Source: Planctomycetota bacterium
Lineage (GTDB): Bacteria; Planctomycetota; UBA1135; JACQFD01
Length of the DNA stretch: 64,000 nucleotides
Reading direction: 5' to 3'
NCBI GenBank assembly: GCA_016200225.1
Contig: JACQFD010000028.1
Coordinates: forward strand, 1 to 64,000
In this document: piece by piece, positions 1-9,731 of the stretch
How positions within the stretch are numbered: the first letter of the stretch is position 1
How the letters are laid out: each line of letters begins with the position of its first letter
The notes under the pieces: model-generated
Told to the model about the DNA's origin: nothing
Databases searched by the model: none
What the model saw: the letters and a program-made list of their open reading frames with translations, nothing else
Position numbers and translations under genes: made by a program

Positions 1-1067
<1,067 letters not shown>

Positions 1068-1189
1068 TATATTGATATCGATTTAGGGAATTGAACTTAC
1101 CTAGCTTTAGAATCAATTGTCCAGTTCGATGTCCTCCACACGCAGCTCTTTACGAGTGCGGCGAAGGTGACACCCCCTGGGTATTCAAA

Positions 1190-1216
1190 AAAATTAACAA
1201 GAAGCCCACACGGGCT
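1190..1216 (-). terminator. Terminator-like hairpin inside the 16S leader
   Basis: On the minus strand the perfect stem AGCCC/GGGCT (1203-1216, loop of four) is followed, after about ten bases, by a run of seven T (1187-1193). The stem is short and the U-tract is not adjacent, so intrinsic termination is only possible. It lies between the presumed rRNA promoter and the 16S 5' end and might act as an attenuator or processing site. Confidence 0.3.
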
Positions 1217-1416
1217 ACTTGGAAGGGCCAACCTGGTTTTCAAAGATCGGTTCGATATTACGCCTCGAAATCAACTCAAACTCCGCCGACGGTCAGGCCG
1301 TCGTAGTCATCTGTGTTAAGTCCGGCGACGATACTGCCAGACAATCAGTCACTAAGAATCAACTTCATTTACAGGACCTTGCGCCAGTTTGTCACTGCGC
1401 GTTCCTGCTCCGCGTT

Positions 1417-1436
1417 GTTCTCAATTTCTAAAGAAC
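1417..1436 (-). promoter_or_regulatory. boxA-like antitermination site in rRNA leader
   Basis: The minus strand reads GTTCTTTAGAAATTGAGAAC, which resembles the boxA element that recruits the Nus antitermination complex to rRNA leaders and is itself an imperfect inverted repeat. A second boxA-like word, TCTTTGAAAA, lies nearer the 16S gene at about 1237-1247. Position between promoter and 16S supports the reading; there is no direct evidence of function. Confidence 0.45.
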
Positions 1437-1498
1437 ACTCACGCGGGCGCGCGATACTCGCGAATCAGATTTGAATATCGTGAAAGAGAGCCAAGCCA

Positions 1499-1519
1499 CT
1501 TCGAAGCATCGCTTCGAAG
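1499..1519. repeat. 9-bp inverted repeat in rRNA leader
   Basis: CTTCGAAGC and GCTTCGAAG are separated by ATC, giving a strong hairpin about 80 bases downstream of the proposed rRNA promoter. It could be an early leader hairpin or a protein-binding palindrome. A second hairpin, CGACGG/CCGTCG, lies at 1287-1303. The remainder of 1068-1769 shows no credible reading frame. Confidence 0.5.
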
Positions 1520-1601
1520 CGCCAAAAACGTTGCGATCGCATGAAATTCACAGCTGAACAGTGTGAATCAGCGAACCGCTTTTCCGTCATTGGGGCGGGA
1601 G

Positions 1602-1629
1602 AGAATATCGGGGCGCGGTGAGTCGTCAA
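1602..1629 (-). promoter_or_regulatory. Candidate sigma-70 promoter for the rRNA operon
   Basis: On the minus strand TTGACG (1624-1629) is followed after 16 bases by TATTCT (1602-1607), a good match to housekeeping -35 and -10 boxes. Transcription would begin near 1595 and read through the hairpin, the boxA-like site and into 16S. No better promoter was found between here and the gene. Confidence 0.5.
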
Positions 1630-1769
1630 GGCCAACCATTCGATTTTTATGTTAGCGTCGCAACCTATTTATTTACATGCTCTTATATCATCGCATTTGA
1701 AACCGACTCTTGGGGATCCGCGCTCTAGCACGAACAGGCGCGACCCTTTCGTCCGATGAAACGTCGCAA

Positions 1770-2813
1770 TTACTCGATTCGGACCACGATTCTCGGACTC
1801 CCTGCCGCATCGAGGAAGCCGGCGAGTCGCTCCACGTCGCGATTGAGCATCCGAATGCATCCGTGGGAAATCGCCGCTCCGATGGCGTCGTCGCGATCGG
1901 TGCCGTGAATACCATAATGTTCCACCGGCTCGCCGAATTTTAAGAATCGCTTTCCAAATGGATACTCGGCATCGCCATAATACAATTCTTTGCCGTCGTC
2001 GGGCCGGATCCATTTTGTAGCTTCCCGTTTATACTTATCCAAATGTTGTATTTCGCGGATTTCGAAACTGCCGACCGGGCTCGGAGAAGAAGGCTTGCCA
2101 ACGCCGACGGGGAAGGCCTCGATTGCGTAGCCTCCCAGATATAATATTAATGAAAACGAACCGCGGCGAACTGTTATCGACATCGAATCCTGCGGCACGC
2201 GCAGCCGTTTGTGTCCCGGCACGATGTCGGGATCGGACAACTTGTTCATTCTCGCCAGCAACCCCGTACCCACGCGGACCGGCGGATCTTTTTTGGCGAG
2301 CTGACTAATGATCTTCGCGAGGGCCACCGGCTTTTCCGTCGTGGAGCGAAACGTCGCATCGGGATTGAACCAGAGTTTTTCATTCGTCGCCGCGAGCGCG
2401 GCCGCGATGGGTTCCGCGCGAGTCCACGCCGGTTTCCCTTCCATGGACAACGCCGCTTCGAGCGCCGTCGTCAGCGCGCGCGCCTGTCCCGGTAGGTCGC
2501 TGCTCGCTTCCGCCGCGGCCGCCAGCGAAATCGCCTGTTCCATGCGGTCGGCCGCGGACGCGGGCGCTATTTTTGTAATATCAGCGTTCGCCGCCGAGGC
2601 GTCGCCCGCAGAACCCGCCGGACGAACGACGGCCGTATTTGTAGCGTTTTGAGAGGCGTTTTGGGTCGACGGCGCGGGACCTGTCAACGGACGCGACTGC
2701 GCCGCGCCCGTTTCCTCCGCGTTTACTTTTTTGCCGCCCCACCGCTGGAATGAAGCGTATCCCGCGACTCCCGCGAGAATTAAAAATAACAATCCGAGAA
2801 ACAAGGAACGCAC
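1770..2813 (-). CDS. L,D-transpeptidase (YkuD domain)
   Basis: Predicted envelope enzyme of 347 residues that would form 3-3 crosslinks in peptidoglycan or attach proteins to it. An N-terminal hydrophobic segment at residues 2-19 anchors or exports it, followed by an Ala/Ser-rich linker to about residue 90. The C-terminal YkuD domain is recognised by the catalytic signature YGIHG...SHGCIRM, with the active Cys and the paired His and Ser. The catalytic motif is complete and lies near the C-terminus as usual for the family. The middle section (about 90-210) is not recognised. The gene stands between the 6S RNA and the 16S gene, all on the minus strand, so it is probably transcribed alone. Confidence 0.9.
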   Translation of the reverse strand: MRSLFLGLLFLILAGVAGYASFQRWGGKKVNAEETGAAQSRPLTGPAPSTQNASQNATNTAVVRPAGSAGDASAANADITKIAPASAADRMEQAISLAAAAEASSDLPGQARALTTALEAALSMEGKPAWTRAEPIAAALAATNEKLWFNPDATFRSTTEKPVALAKIISQLAKKDPPVRVGTGLLARMNKLSDPDIVPGHKRLRVPQDSMSITVRRGSFSLILYLGGYAIEAFPVGVGKPSSPSPVGSFEIREIQHLDKYKREATKWIRPDDGKELYYGDAEYPFGKRFLKFGEPVEHYGIHGTDRDDAIGAAISHGCIRMLNRDVERLAGFLDAAGSPRIVVRIE

Positions 2814-2899
2814 CGGGGATCCTCAATTATGATATTTGCAATCCGGAATTGTAACTTCCGGCGGCAACGTAAAATGCCAATACAACTAAAAAATGTAAT

Positions 2900-2940
2900 A
2901 AAAAAACGCTCTGAACAACGTCGTTGAACGTTCTCGAGCG
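2900..2940 (-). terminator. Rho-independent terminator after 6S RNA
   Basis: The minus strand forms a stem CGCTCgaGAAC with GTTCagAGCG followed directly by seven T (2900-2906). It sits immediately 3' of the 6S RNA and would end that transcript, and any read-through from ileS. Confidence 0.75.
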
Positions 2941-3090
2941 TCGCCCTCCGCCTTCGCCGTGCAGCGTGATGCCGTGAACCCCAGGTTCACGTGGGAACCT
3001 CGCCGCGGTATCCCGCGCGCGGATGGTTCCCATTTCGATTTTATAGGTTCAGCGGCGTATACGCTTGATTCACGCACGTCGCAGAAGGCC
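2941..3090 (-). ncRNA. ssrS: 6S RNA
   Basis: The minus strand folds like 6S RNA, the RNA polymerase sigma-70 holoenzyme decoy. A terminal stem pairs GCCUUC (3089-3084) with GAAGGC (2955-2950) and continues through GUGC and GCGUGA pairings. A large central bubble follows, then an apical stem GGGAACC/GGUUCCC (3031-3025 with 2999-2993). The 3' side of the bubble holds the typical small hairpin GUGAACC/GGUUCAC (2990-2974), and the stretch GGUUCACGGCAUCACGCUGC resembles the E. coli 6S 3' half. A sigma-70-like promoter lies six bases upstream and an intrinsic terminator directly downstream. About 150 nt is slightly short, so the 3' end may extend into the terminator stem. Confidence 0.82.
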
Positions 3091-3095
3091 GTGAA

Positions 3096-3124
3096 ACTAT
3101 CTATTGAGGACGTTCCCGTTTCAA
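3096..3124 (-). promoter_or_regulatory. Promoter of 6S RNA
   Basis: On the minus strand TTGAAA (3119-3124) is spaced 17 bases from GATAGT (3096-3101). A start on G at 3090 would give an RNA that begins exactly at the 6S terminal stem. This agreement between promoter spacing and RNA structure supports both calls. Confidence 0.6.
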
Positions 3125-3166
3125 GCTTTCTTTAAAAATTTTATTAGCGAATATCCAAACGAGTTT

Positions 3167-6100
3167 CTACTCGTCGCGCGCCACGCGAAACGCAACTTTT
3201 TCGCCGTCGATGAGTTCGGTCTCGCGCCAGTCGGCGTGTTTGTCGGCGGGTCGCGTCGCGATCGATGTCGCGCGCAGGTCGTCGAGCCAGCGTTGGCGGC
3301 CAGATCCTTCGCCGATGCCCGACAGAACGCGCGACGCCGCCTCGCTTTGCGCCAGCTCGACGCGGCAGCGGTCGGAGAGTTTAAAATTCGCGTCGCGACG
3401 CGCTTGATTGACGGCGCTCGCAAATTCGCGCGCGCACGCCCGCGCGATCGCCGAATCGTTATATTTAACGTTCAATCCGACCGTGATTTTCGAATCGCTC
3501 TCGCAGGCCGAGTCCTCCACTTCCGCCGCGACGATCACGTCGTCGGTGCCGATTTCGAACGCGCCGCCTTCGACGGCCACCAGCCGCCGCCCGGCCGCCA
3601 TGAATTCGATCACCTGCGCGTCGTCGAGTTTCAAAATCGCCTCCTGAATCGATTTCATTAACTTTCCCGCGCGCTTGCCAAGCACTGGAAAATTAGGCTT
3701 CGCCTTCAAATGAAAATAATGTTCCTGGCCCGGCGTCGGAGGATAAAACTCGAATCGGACCTCGTCGACGTTGACTTCATCTTTGACGATATCCTCGACG
3801 GCCGACATAAACGATCCTGCGCCGGCCTCGAGCCGCGGAACGAGTAGATAGATCCACGGCAGCGGAATCGTATTTCGAATTTTGTTTTTCTCGCGGATCG
3901 CGCGCGCAAGACGCGCGACCGTGAGAGCGCTTCCCATGGCCGAATCGAGCGCCGCGTCCATGTCGCCGCCGAAGCCCGCGTCGAGCGTCGGGAATTGTTG
4001 TAAATGGACGGACTCCGATTTCGCGTCGCGGCGATGAATTCGGTGCCAGAGCATTTCGGCGGCGAAGGGCGCGATCGGCGCGAGGCAACGCGCGGCGATT
4101 CCGAGGACGTGGCGCAATGTCTCGAGTCCGATCCAGCGATCGTTTAGATCGCCGGACTGGAATCGTTTGCGATTGCGCCGAACATACCAATTGGAACATT
4201 CCGAATCGGCAAAATTGGAGAGCGCCGCGATCGCCGCCGGCAAATCATAGTTATCGAACGCGTCCGCGACCGATTTCGCGAGCGTTTCCGCGCGCGAACG
4301 GATCCAGCGATCGAGGAGCGTGCGCGACTTCGGATCGCGGCGAAAATCATTATCATTATAATTCGCTTCGTTCGCATACGTCGCGAAGAATTGTAAACAA
4401 TTCACGAGCGGGATCACCACTTGCCGCCGCATCGCCGTCATCGAGTCGGGATCGAATCGCCGGTTCAAGTGCAGCGCGCCCGATCCTAATAATAACAATC
4501 GCACGGCGTCGGCGCCGTTTTGTTGCATCGCCTCGAACGGGTTCACCGCGTTGCCGAGGCGTTTACTCATTTTCCGCCCCTGCGCGTCGAGCACGAGGCC
4601 GTTCACGACGCACGAACGGTATGAACTCGCCGCGCTCAGCGACGGGACGCGCTCCCCCGCGCGACCCGGCTGCCGGTCATAACAACTAATAAATGTAGCG
4701 ATTGCGTGAAGCGTATAAAACCAGCCGCGCGTCTGGTCGAGCCCCTCCGCGATGAAATGCGCCGGAAACTGATCCGCGAGCCGCGCGCCCGAATCCGGCT
4801 TGTATGGAAATCCATTTTGCGCGAACGGCATCGCGCCCGAATCGAACCAGCAGTCGATCACCGAAAGCGAACGCTTCGCGTCCTTCTTACATTTCGCGCA
4901 TTCTATAATTATATTATCAATTCCAGGTTTGTGCGGATCGAACGGTTCGGCGAACGGCGATTTCGCGCGCTTTCTTAATGTTGCAATCGAATCGATGACC
5001 TCGAAATGATTGCAATATTCGCATTCCCAGACCGGCAGCGGCGTTCCCCAATACCGGTCGCGCGAAATGGCCCAGTCGACGTTGCCCTCGAGCCACTCGC
5101 CGAACCGCCCCGCGCCGATTTCCGGCGGTGCCCAGCGGATTTTTTTATTATTTTCAACCATCGCGTCGCGGTACGCGGTCGTTTTCAAAAACCACGACGG
5201 CGAAGCATAATACAATAACGGCGTGTCGCATCGCCAGCAGAACGGATAGGTATGCTGCACGGTCGTGCGCGCGAAGAGTTTTCCATGATCTTTCAATTCC
5301 GCCATCAGGCCCGCGTCGGCGTCCTTGAAAAACGTCCCGCGCGCGGCGCGGCCGACGTCGATGGCTAATTTTCCGTCGCGGCCGACGGCGGCGTAAATCG
5401 GCAATCCCTCGCGTTCGCCCAATTCATAATCGTCGGCTCCGTAGCAGGGCGCCATGTGTACAATTCCGGTGCCCTCTTCGGAAGATACAAATTCTCCTGC
5501 GCGGATCGTGTGCAGCGCGGCCGCCGCCTCCGGCCGCGGTTTCGCCCGCAAATCCGGAATATTTGTAAGATTCTCGAACGGCGGAATATAACGAATACCG
5601 GCGAGTTCGCGGCCGCGTTTCGATTCGATCACTTCCGCGTCGGGCGCGACCGCCGCCATGCGCGCCTTCGCGATCCAGAATTGTTCTCCGGCGTGCTTCG
5701 GCGAACGAATCTTTACATACTCCAATTCCGGATTCACGGCGGCGCCCGCGTTGCTCGGCAGCGTCCACGGCGTCGTCGTCCAGACGAGCAGCGACGTCGC
5801 CGGATCGTCTTGCAATCTAAATTTAACAGTTACGGACGGATCCTGAACATCTTTATAACCTTGACCGACTTCGTGGCTCGAGAGTCCCGTTCCGCATCGC
5901 GGACAGTACGGAATGACTTTGAACCGTTTTTCCAACAATCCGTTCGCGTGGAATCTCGAAATCAGCCACCAGACCGATTCGATATATCCCGGATCGAATG
6001 TAATATACGGATGATCGTAATCGAGCCAGTAGCCCATGCGCTCCGAGAGCGAACGCCACTCCTTAAGATATGTAAATACACTTTCTTTACAAAGATCATT

Positions 6101-6487
6101 AAATTTTGCGATGCTCGCTTCTTTCGTACCCGCGATCTCCTCGATTTGTTTCTTTCCGGAAATTCCGAGTTTTTTTTCGATTTCCAATTCGACGGGCAGA
6201 CCGTGCGTGTCCCAACCGGCCTTGCGCTCGACGCGCGCGCCGCGCATCCAATGATAACGACACACCGCGTCTTTGATCGCGCGCGCGAAAACGTGATGAA
6301 TTCCGGGTTTGCCGTTCGCCGTCGGCGGACCTTCATAAAAAATAAACGGTTTTGCGCCGATCCGGCGTTTTTGTTGTTCCCCGAAAACCAAGGCCGAATT
6401 CCAAAATTCGAGCACGGCCTGCTCGGCGCGATCCGGCGCGGATAAGTAGTCTTCGGGGAACGATCGGTAGGTGGCTTCGCGCGTCAT
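3167..6487 (-). CDS. ileS: Isoleucyl-tRNA synthetase, type 2 (IleRS2) with GIHH signature
   Basis: Charges tRNA-Ile in the cytoplasm. At about 1106 residues it has the length of eukaryote-like IleRS2 rather than the shorter IleRS1. The class I signature reads GIHH at residues 62-65 in the context PPTANGKPGIHH, with first and third positions swapped relative to the usual HIGH. The second signature is KMSKR. The editing domain (about 190-400) and the Cys-x2-Cys pairs before SVIDCWFDSGAMPF are typical of the type 2 family. I chose the ATG at 6487; a GTG 18 bases upstream (6505) is also open. IleRS2 is generally mupirocin tolerant, and GXHH variants are reported as hyper-resistant. 6488-6644 upstream holds no gene. 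Confidence 0.96.
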   Translation of the reverse strand: MTREATYRSFPEDYLSAPDRAEQAVLEFWNSALVFGEQQKRRIGAKPFIFYEGPPTANGKPGIHHVFARAIKDAVCRYHWMRGARVERKAGWDTHGLPVELEIEKKLGISGKKQIEEIAGTKEASIAKFNDLCKESVFTYLKEWRSLSERMGYWLDYDHPYITFDPGYIESVWWLISRFHANGLLEKRFKVIPYCPRCGTGLSSHEVGQGYKDVQDPSVTVKFRLQDDPATSLLVWTTTPWTLPSNAGAAVNPELEYVKIRSPKHAGEQFWIAKARMAAVAPDAEVIESKRGRELAGIRYIPPFENLTNIPDLRAKPRPEAAAALHTIRAGEFVSSEEGTGIVHMAPCYGADDYELGEREGLPIYAAVGRDGKLAIDVGRAARGTFFKDADAGLMAELKDHGKLFARTTVQHTYPFCWRCDTPLLYYASPSWFLKTTAYRDAMVENNKKIRWAPPEIGAGRFGEWLEGNVDWAISRDRYWGTPLPVWECEYCNHFEVIDSIATLRKRAKSPFAEPFDPHKPGIDNIIIECAKCKKDAKRSLSVIDCWFDSGAMPFAQNGFPYKPDSGARLADQFPAHFIAEGLDQTRGWFYTLHAIATFISCYDRQPGRAGERVPSLSAASSYRSCVVNGLVLDAQGRKMSKRLGNAVNPFEAMQQNGADAVRLLLLGSGALHLNRRFDPDSMTAMRRQVVIPLVNCLQFFATYANEANYNDNDFRRDPKSRTLLDRWIRSRAETLAKSVADAFDNYDLPAAIAALSNFADSECSNWYVRRNRKRFQSGDLNDRWIGLETLRHVLGIAARCLAPIAPFAAEMLWHRIHRRDAKSESVHLQQFPTLDAGFGGDMDAALDSAMGSALTVARLARAIREKNKIRNTIPLPWIYLLVPRLEAGAGSFMSAVEDIVKDEVNVDEVRFEFYPPTPGQEHYFHLKAKPNFPVLGKRAGKLMKSIQEAILKLDDAQVIEFMAAGRRLVAVEGGAFEIGTDDVIVAAEVEDSACESDSKITVGLNVKYNDSAIARACAREFASAVNQARRDANFKLSDRCRVELAQSEAASRVLSGIGEGSGRQRWLDDLRATSIATRPADKHADWRETELIDGEKVAFRVARDE

Positions 6488-6644
6488 CGGGCGGCGAGTC
6501 TCCACGCTCGCGCCTTCCGGATCAATTGGATCGGCGTCGTCGCTACCGGCGCAAGCGGTTAGAACTCTTCGCAGCTCCGAGAAATCCGCGCGGCGGCGGC
6601 CCTGCGCGGTGCATCGCGTTCAGAGTGCGCCGCTCCGTCCACGC

Positions 6645-8039
6645 TCACCTTCCGGGGGTCACGGGAGCCGCGGGCGCGGCCGCGGGCAGGTCGAAGATCC
6701 GGCGAAAATAAGTATCGACGCGGTCGCCGACGAGCGTCTGGCCTTTCCAATCCTTCGTTTTCTCATAATCCCAGTATTCGGTTCCGCCGATCGCGGCGAC
6801 GGGAAATATTACATAACAACCGAACGGACAGACGTCCCAACCCGACGGCGGTTTCATGAGACTTTCCCACGACGGATCAGAAATAAAATGTATTTTTTCG
6901 GATATGATAAGATCGAGAAGGAACCACGACCGCGAAAAATAATCGGATTGTTGCTTTCCCTGTTTCTTGCCGCTTTCGCGGATTTCGTGACCGTAAAACG
7001 ATATAAAATTCGATTCGCGAAAGAGATTCACCGTAAACTCCGACTCCGAGCGGAAATCGCGGAGTTCGCGCGTATTGTTGGCGGTGGCTATGATTTTACC
7101 GTTGACGACGAATTTGAATCGAACGGCATCCGTAGCGAGTCTTAGTTTATATTCCTTGTTCGGTTCGACCTCGAGCGCGCGCTCCCAGACGGCCGTCGCT
7201 TTTTTAGCATTGCCGTCGGGATCGTTATTTAACGAAACGAGAATGCTCACGGGGAGCAGCGCGCGGTTCCGCGCGTGCGGGCCGCGCACTTCCTCGTAGG
7301 TCGCGAATGCGGATTCATAAACTTTACCGAGGTCCGCCGAGAGCGCGGCCACGGCTTCCGAGAGGTCGCCGCGCTGTTTGTCGTTTTCGGGTTTGTCCTC
7401 GGATTTCTTCAACGAGGCTTCATTTAACAATTTCGCCGCTTCCTGCTCGCGCCCGTCCTTCGGATCGAGAACTCCCGGGGCGTGATCGAACAGATCCTTA
7501 ACATTCCGCATGATGTCGCACGTGAACTTCCAGTTTTTCTGCGACTTCGCCAATCGCGCGATTTTCAATACGGAATCCGAATAGGTTTTCAGCGCCTTCG
7601 AAAGGGCCTGCGCGTAGGCGTCCTGCATCGTTTTCGTTTTCGCGGTCGATTCCCTCGCCGCCTTCGATTCCTCGTCCGAGAGTTTTTCTTTATTTTTAAT
7701 CATCCGCTCGCCGGCCGCCGCGACCTCGGCGAAATGCGCGAATGCAACATAAGGATCCTTTCGAAGTTCGGACGCGAGCGCGATCTCGAATCTTATATTT
7801 AACGATTCGGGATTCGCCTTGAGCAGCGCCCCGCTGATTTCCTTGCATTTCGCGGCGTCGTTCGATTTGGCGGCTTCGCGCAATTCTCCAAGTCGTTTCG
7901 CGACGTCGCTCTCCTGCGAAAAACCGGGCGCCGCCATCGCCGCGAGCAGTGCCGCGCCGATCGGATACCAAAACGGGCGCGCGGGCAACCGTCGGCCCGC
8001 GACGGCCCGATCCAACTTCGAATTTTTGTGTGTTCTCAT
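6645..8039 (-). CDS. Secreted protein of unknown function
   Basis: A 464-residue protein not recognised as any named family. The N-terminus has basic residues followed by a hydrophobic stretch PIGAALLAAMAAPGFSQ, a clear signal peptide with cleavage expected near residue 41. The mature N-terminal half (residues 42-280) is charged and helical, rich in Ala, Lys and Glu, and resembles tetratricopeptide-like helices. The C-terminal half is mixed, with a beta-rich segment KFVVNGKIIATANN and a Cys pair in WDVCPFGCYV. The open frame extends further upstream to 8387, but that part overlaps the divergent membrane-protein gene, so the ATG at 8039 is preferred. The 78 bases between the two starts must hold both promoters. 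Confidence 0.7.
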   Translation of the reverse strand: MRTHKNSKLDRAVAGRRLPARPFWYPIGAALLAAMAAPGFSQESDVAKRLGELREAAKSNDAAKCKEISGALLKANPESLNIRFEIALASELRKDPYVAFAHFAEVAAAGERMIKNKEKLSDEESKAARESTAKTKTMQDAYAQALSKALKTYSDSVLKIARLAKSQKNWKFTCDIMRNVKDLFDHAPGVLDPKDGREQEAAKLLNEASLKKSEDKPENDKQRGDLSEAVAALSADLGKVYESAFATYEEVRGPHARNRALLPVSILVSLNNDPDGNAKKATAVWERALEVEPNKEYKLRLATDAVRFKFVVNGKIIATANNTRELRDFRSESEFTVNLFRESNFISFYGHEIRESGKKQGKQQSDYFSRSWFLLDLIISEKIHFISDPSWESLMKPPSGWDVCPFGCYVIFPVAAIGGTEYWDYEKTKDWKGQTLVGDRVDTYFRRIFDLPAAAPAAPVTPGR

Positions 8040-8117
8040 AAAATCGGCGGCGTTGCGCCGCGCATTATCTTTGGGACGCGTTTGCGCTTTGGATAGTATC
8101 CAGAAAATACGCCGCCC

Positions 8118-8645
8118 GTGCGCAACTGGATTCAAAGACTTCGAGACGCCTGCCTCCTGATTCAGCTGGTTCTGATCGCCGGAGGCGGCGTCGCGTTTTT
8201 TGTGTTCGCCCGGATGTTGTTCGATCGAACCGGCGCATTTTCGCCGCATCCTCGCTATGACGCCGGCGAAATCGTCGGTCCGCTCGTCGGCATCCTGAAT
8301 TTTGTCCACAACGTGTTCGGACTGACGATGCTGATGGCGATCGTCGCGCGGAGTTTCGAGCCGGGAATTCAACGAAAACCCAATCAATGGCTTGCCTACG
8401 TCGCGTTCGCGATTCTAATAATTTCCGTCGTCGAGCGATTTTTACTAATCCCCGGAATCGTCGATTTGCGCGCGCAAATCGGCCGCGAAGGCTTCGACGG
8501 CGACGTTGTTACAGATCAACGCCGCAAATTCGGCATGCTCCACGGAATTGATAGTTTGGTCCATGTCGCCATCGTATTATTAGCTTGGGCCGGCATTTTT
8601 CTGGATCGCGCGGCGCGGAAGTTTACGGTTCAAGTTCGCGCGTAG
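8118..8645 (+). CDS. Small integral membrane protein (DUF4149-like)
   Basis: A 175-residue protein starting with GTG. Four hydrophobic segments are visible: residues 12-36, 50-75, 92-112 and 147-165, with short polar loops. The length, the four helices and an early Phe-rich first helix resemble the DUF4149 family of inner membrane proteins, whose function is unknown; this assignment rests on pattern memory only. It is transcribed away from the secreted protein at 6645-8039 and converges on the cysteine synthase homologue, with 24 bases between the two stop codons. Confidence 0.65.
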   Translation: MRNWIQRLRDACLLIQLVLIAGGGVAFFVFARMLFDRTGAFSPHPRYDAGEIVGPLVGILNFVHNVFGLTMLMAIVARSFEPGIQRKPNQWLAYVAFAILIISVVERFLLIPGIVDLRAQIGREGFDGDVVTDQRRKFGMLHGIDSLVHVAIVLLAWAGIFLDRAARKFTVQVRA

Positions 8646-8669
8646 CGGCGCGCGGGCCGCGTGCCGCAT

Positions 8670-9731
8670 TTATAACAATCCGCACGTCGCGCATCGACCG
8701 GTCAGCGAAAATTCATATAATTCCACGGCGTCGGCGAAGGCGCATTCCGCGGAGGGCACGTCCTGGCATAAATCCGTGCTCAGGTATTTTTTGTTATCAT
8801 CGGCGAAAATCGTGACGACAGCGGCCCCCGGAGCGGAACGGGCGGCGATTTTGAGCGCGCCCAGAAAATTCGCGCCAGAACTGATGCCGACGGCAAGGCC
8901 GAGTTCCGCCGCGAGTTTCTGCGACATGCGGATCGCGTCGGCGTCGCCAATGTCTACAATTTCATCCATTTCGGATAAATGTACGATCGCCGGGACGAAT
9001 TCGTCGCTGATGCCCTGGATTCTATGTTTACCCGATTTGACGCCCGTGCGCAGCGTCGGCGAATTCGCGGGTTCGAGCGGATGAACGCTAACATTGCCGA
9101 ATTGTTTCTTTAAGTATGCGCCCGCGCCCATGATCGTGCCGCCGGTGCCGACGCCCGCGACGATCGCCGCCGGTTTCTTGCCGATGCTCGCGAGTTGCGC
9201 GGCGATTTCCGGGCCCGTCGTCGCGTAATGCGCGGCCACGTTGAATTTGTTCGCAAACTGCCGCGGAAGAAAAACGTTATCATTACTTTTCGCGAATTCC
9301 TCCGCGCGCGCGATGCTCGCGAGAAAACCCCCCTCCGCGGCGGAGATTGTAATCAATTCGACGCCAAGGCTTTTTAGTAATAATATGCGCTCGCGGCTCA
9401 TCCAGTCGGGCATGTAGATGCGCACGGGATGTCCGAGCGCGCGACCGATCGCCGCGAGCGAAATCCCCGTGTTTCCGCTCGTAGCCTCCGCGATGACGTC
9501 GCCGGGGGCGATCGAACCGTTCTGGTACGCGTTCGTTAATATATGCAATGCCATGCGATCCTTGATGCTTCCCGTGAAATTTACGGATTCCTGCTTTGCA
9601 TAAATAACGAACTCCGCGCCCTCGAAGCGGCCGCGAATCGCGAGCAGCGGCGTTCCGCCGATGATATTGCGCAATTCGCGGAGTTTTCGGAAATTACTTA
9701 TTTTCGGGCTTGTCTGCATGTTCCGTGTCAT
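8670..9731 (-). CDS. PLP-dependent cysteine synthase family protein
   Basis: Fold type II PLP enzyme of about 353 residues. The Schiff-base lysine lies in FTGSIKDRMA, the substrate loop is SGNTGISLA and the phosphate-binding loop is GVGTGGTIMGAG, all as in O-acetylserine sulfhydrylase (CysK/CysM). It would exchange the acetyl group of O-acetylserine for sulfide, or use another nucleophile. The C-terminus extends beyond CysK and ends in a CxxC-like GRCATCGLL, which is unusual. It is the last gene of a minus-strand unit with E1, lipoyl-acyltransferase and NodB-like genes and overlaps the preceding gene (38 bases from this ATG, or 26 from the ATG at 9719). The company suggests a specialised biosynthetic role instead of housekeeping cysteine synthesis. 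Confidence 0.85.
   Translation of the reverse strand: MTRNMQTSPKISNFRKLRELRNIIGGTPLLAIRGRFEGAEFVIYAKQESVNFTGSIKDRMALHILTNAYQNGSIAPGDVIAEATSGNTGISLAAIGRALGHPVRIYMPDWMSRERILLLKSLGVELITISAAEGGFLASIARAEEFAKSNDNVFLPRQFANKFNVAAHYATTGPEIAAQLASIGKKPAAIVAGVGTGGTIMGAGAYLKKQFGNVSVHPLEPANSPTLRTGVKSGKHRIQGISDEFVPAIVHLSEMDEIVDIGDADAIRMSQKLAAELGLAVGISSGANFLGALKIAARSAPGAAVVTIFADDNKKYLSTDLCQDVPSAECAFADAVELYEFSLTGRCATCGLL

Noticed and set aside
2827-3077. Two minus-strand frames of 60-70 codons upstream of the L,D-transpeptidase
   Set aside because: They overlap the 6S RNA and its terminator; the RNA structure explains the conservation better than a peptide.
6645-8387. A 580-residue version of the secreted protein starting at 8387
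   Set aside because: The extra 116 residues are antisense to the membrane-protein gene, and a clear signal peptide starts at 8039.
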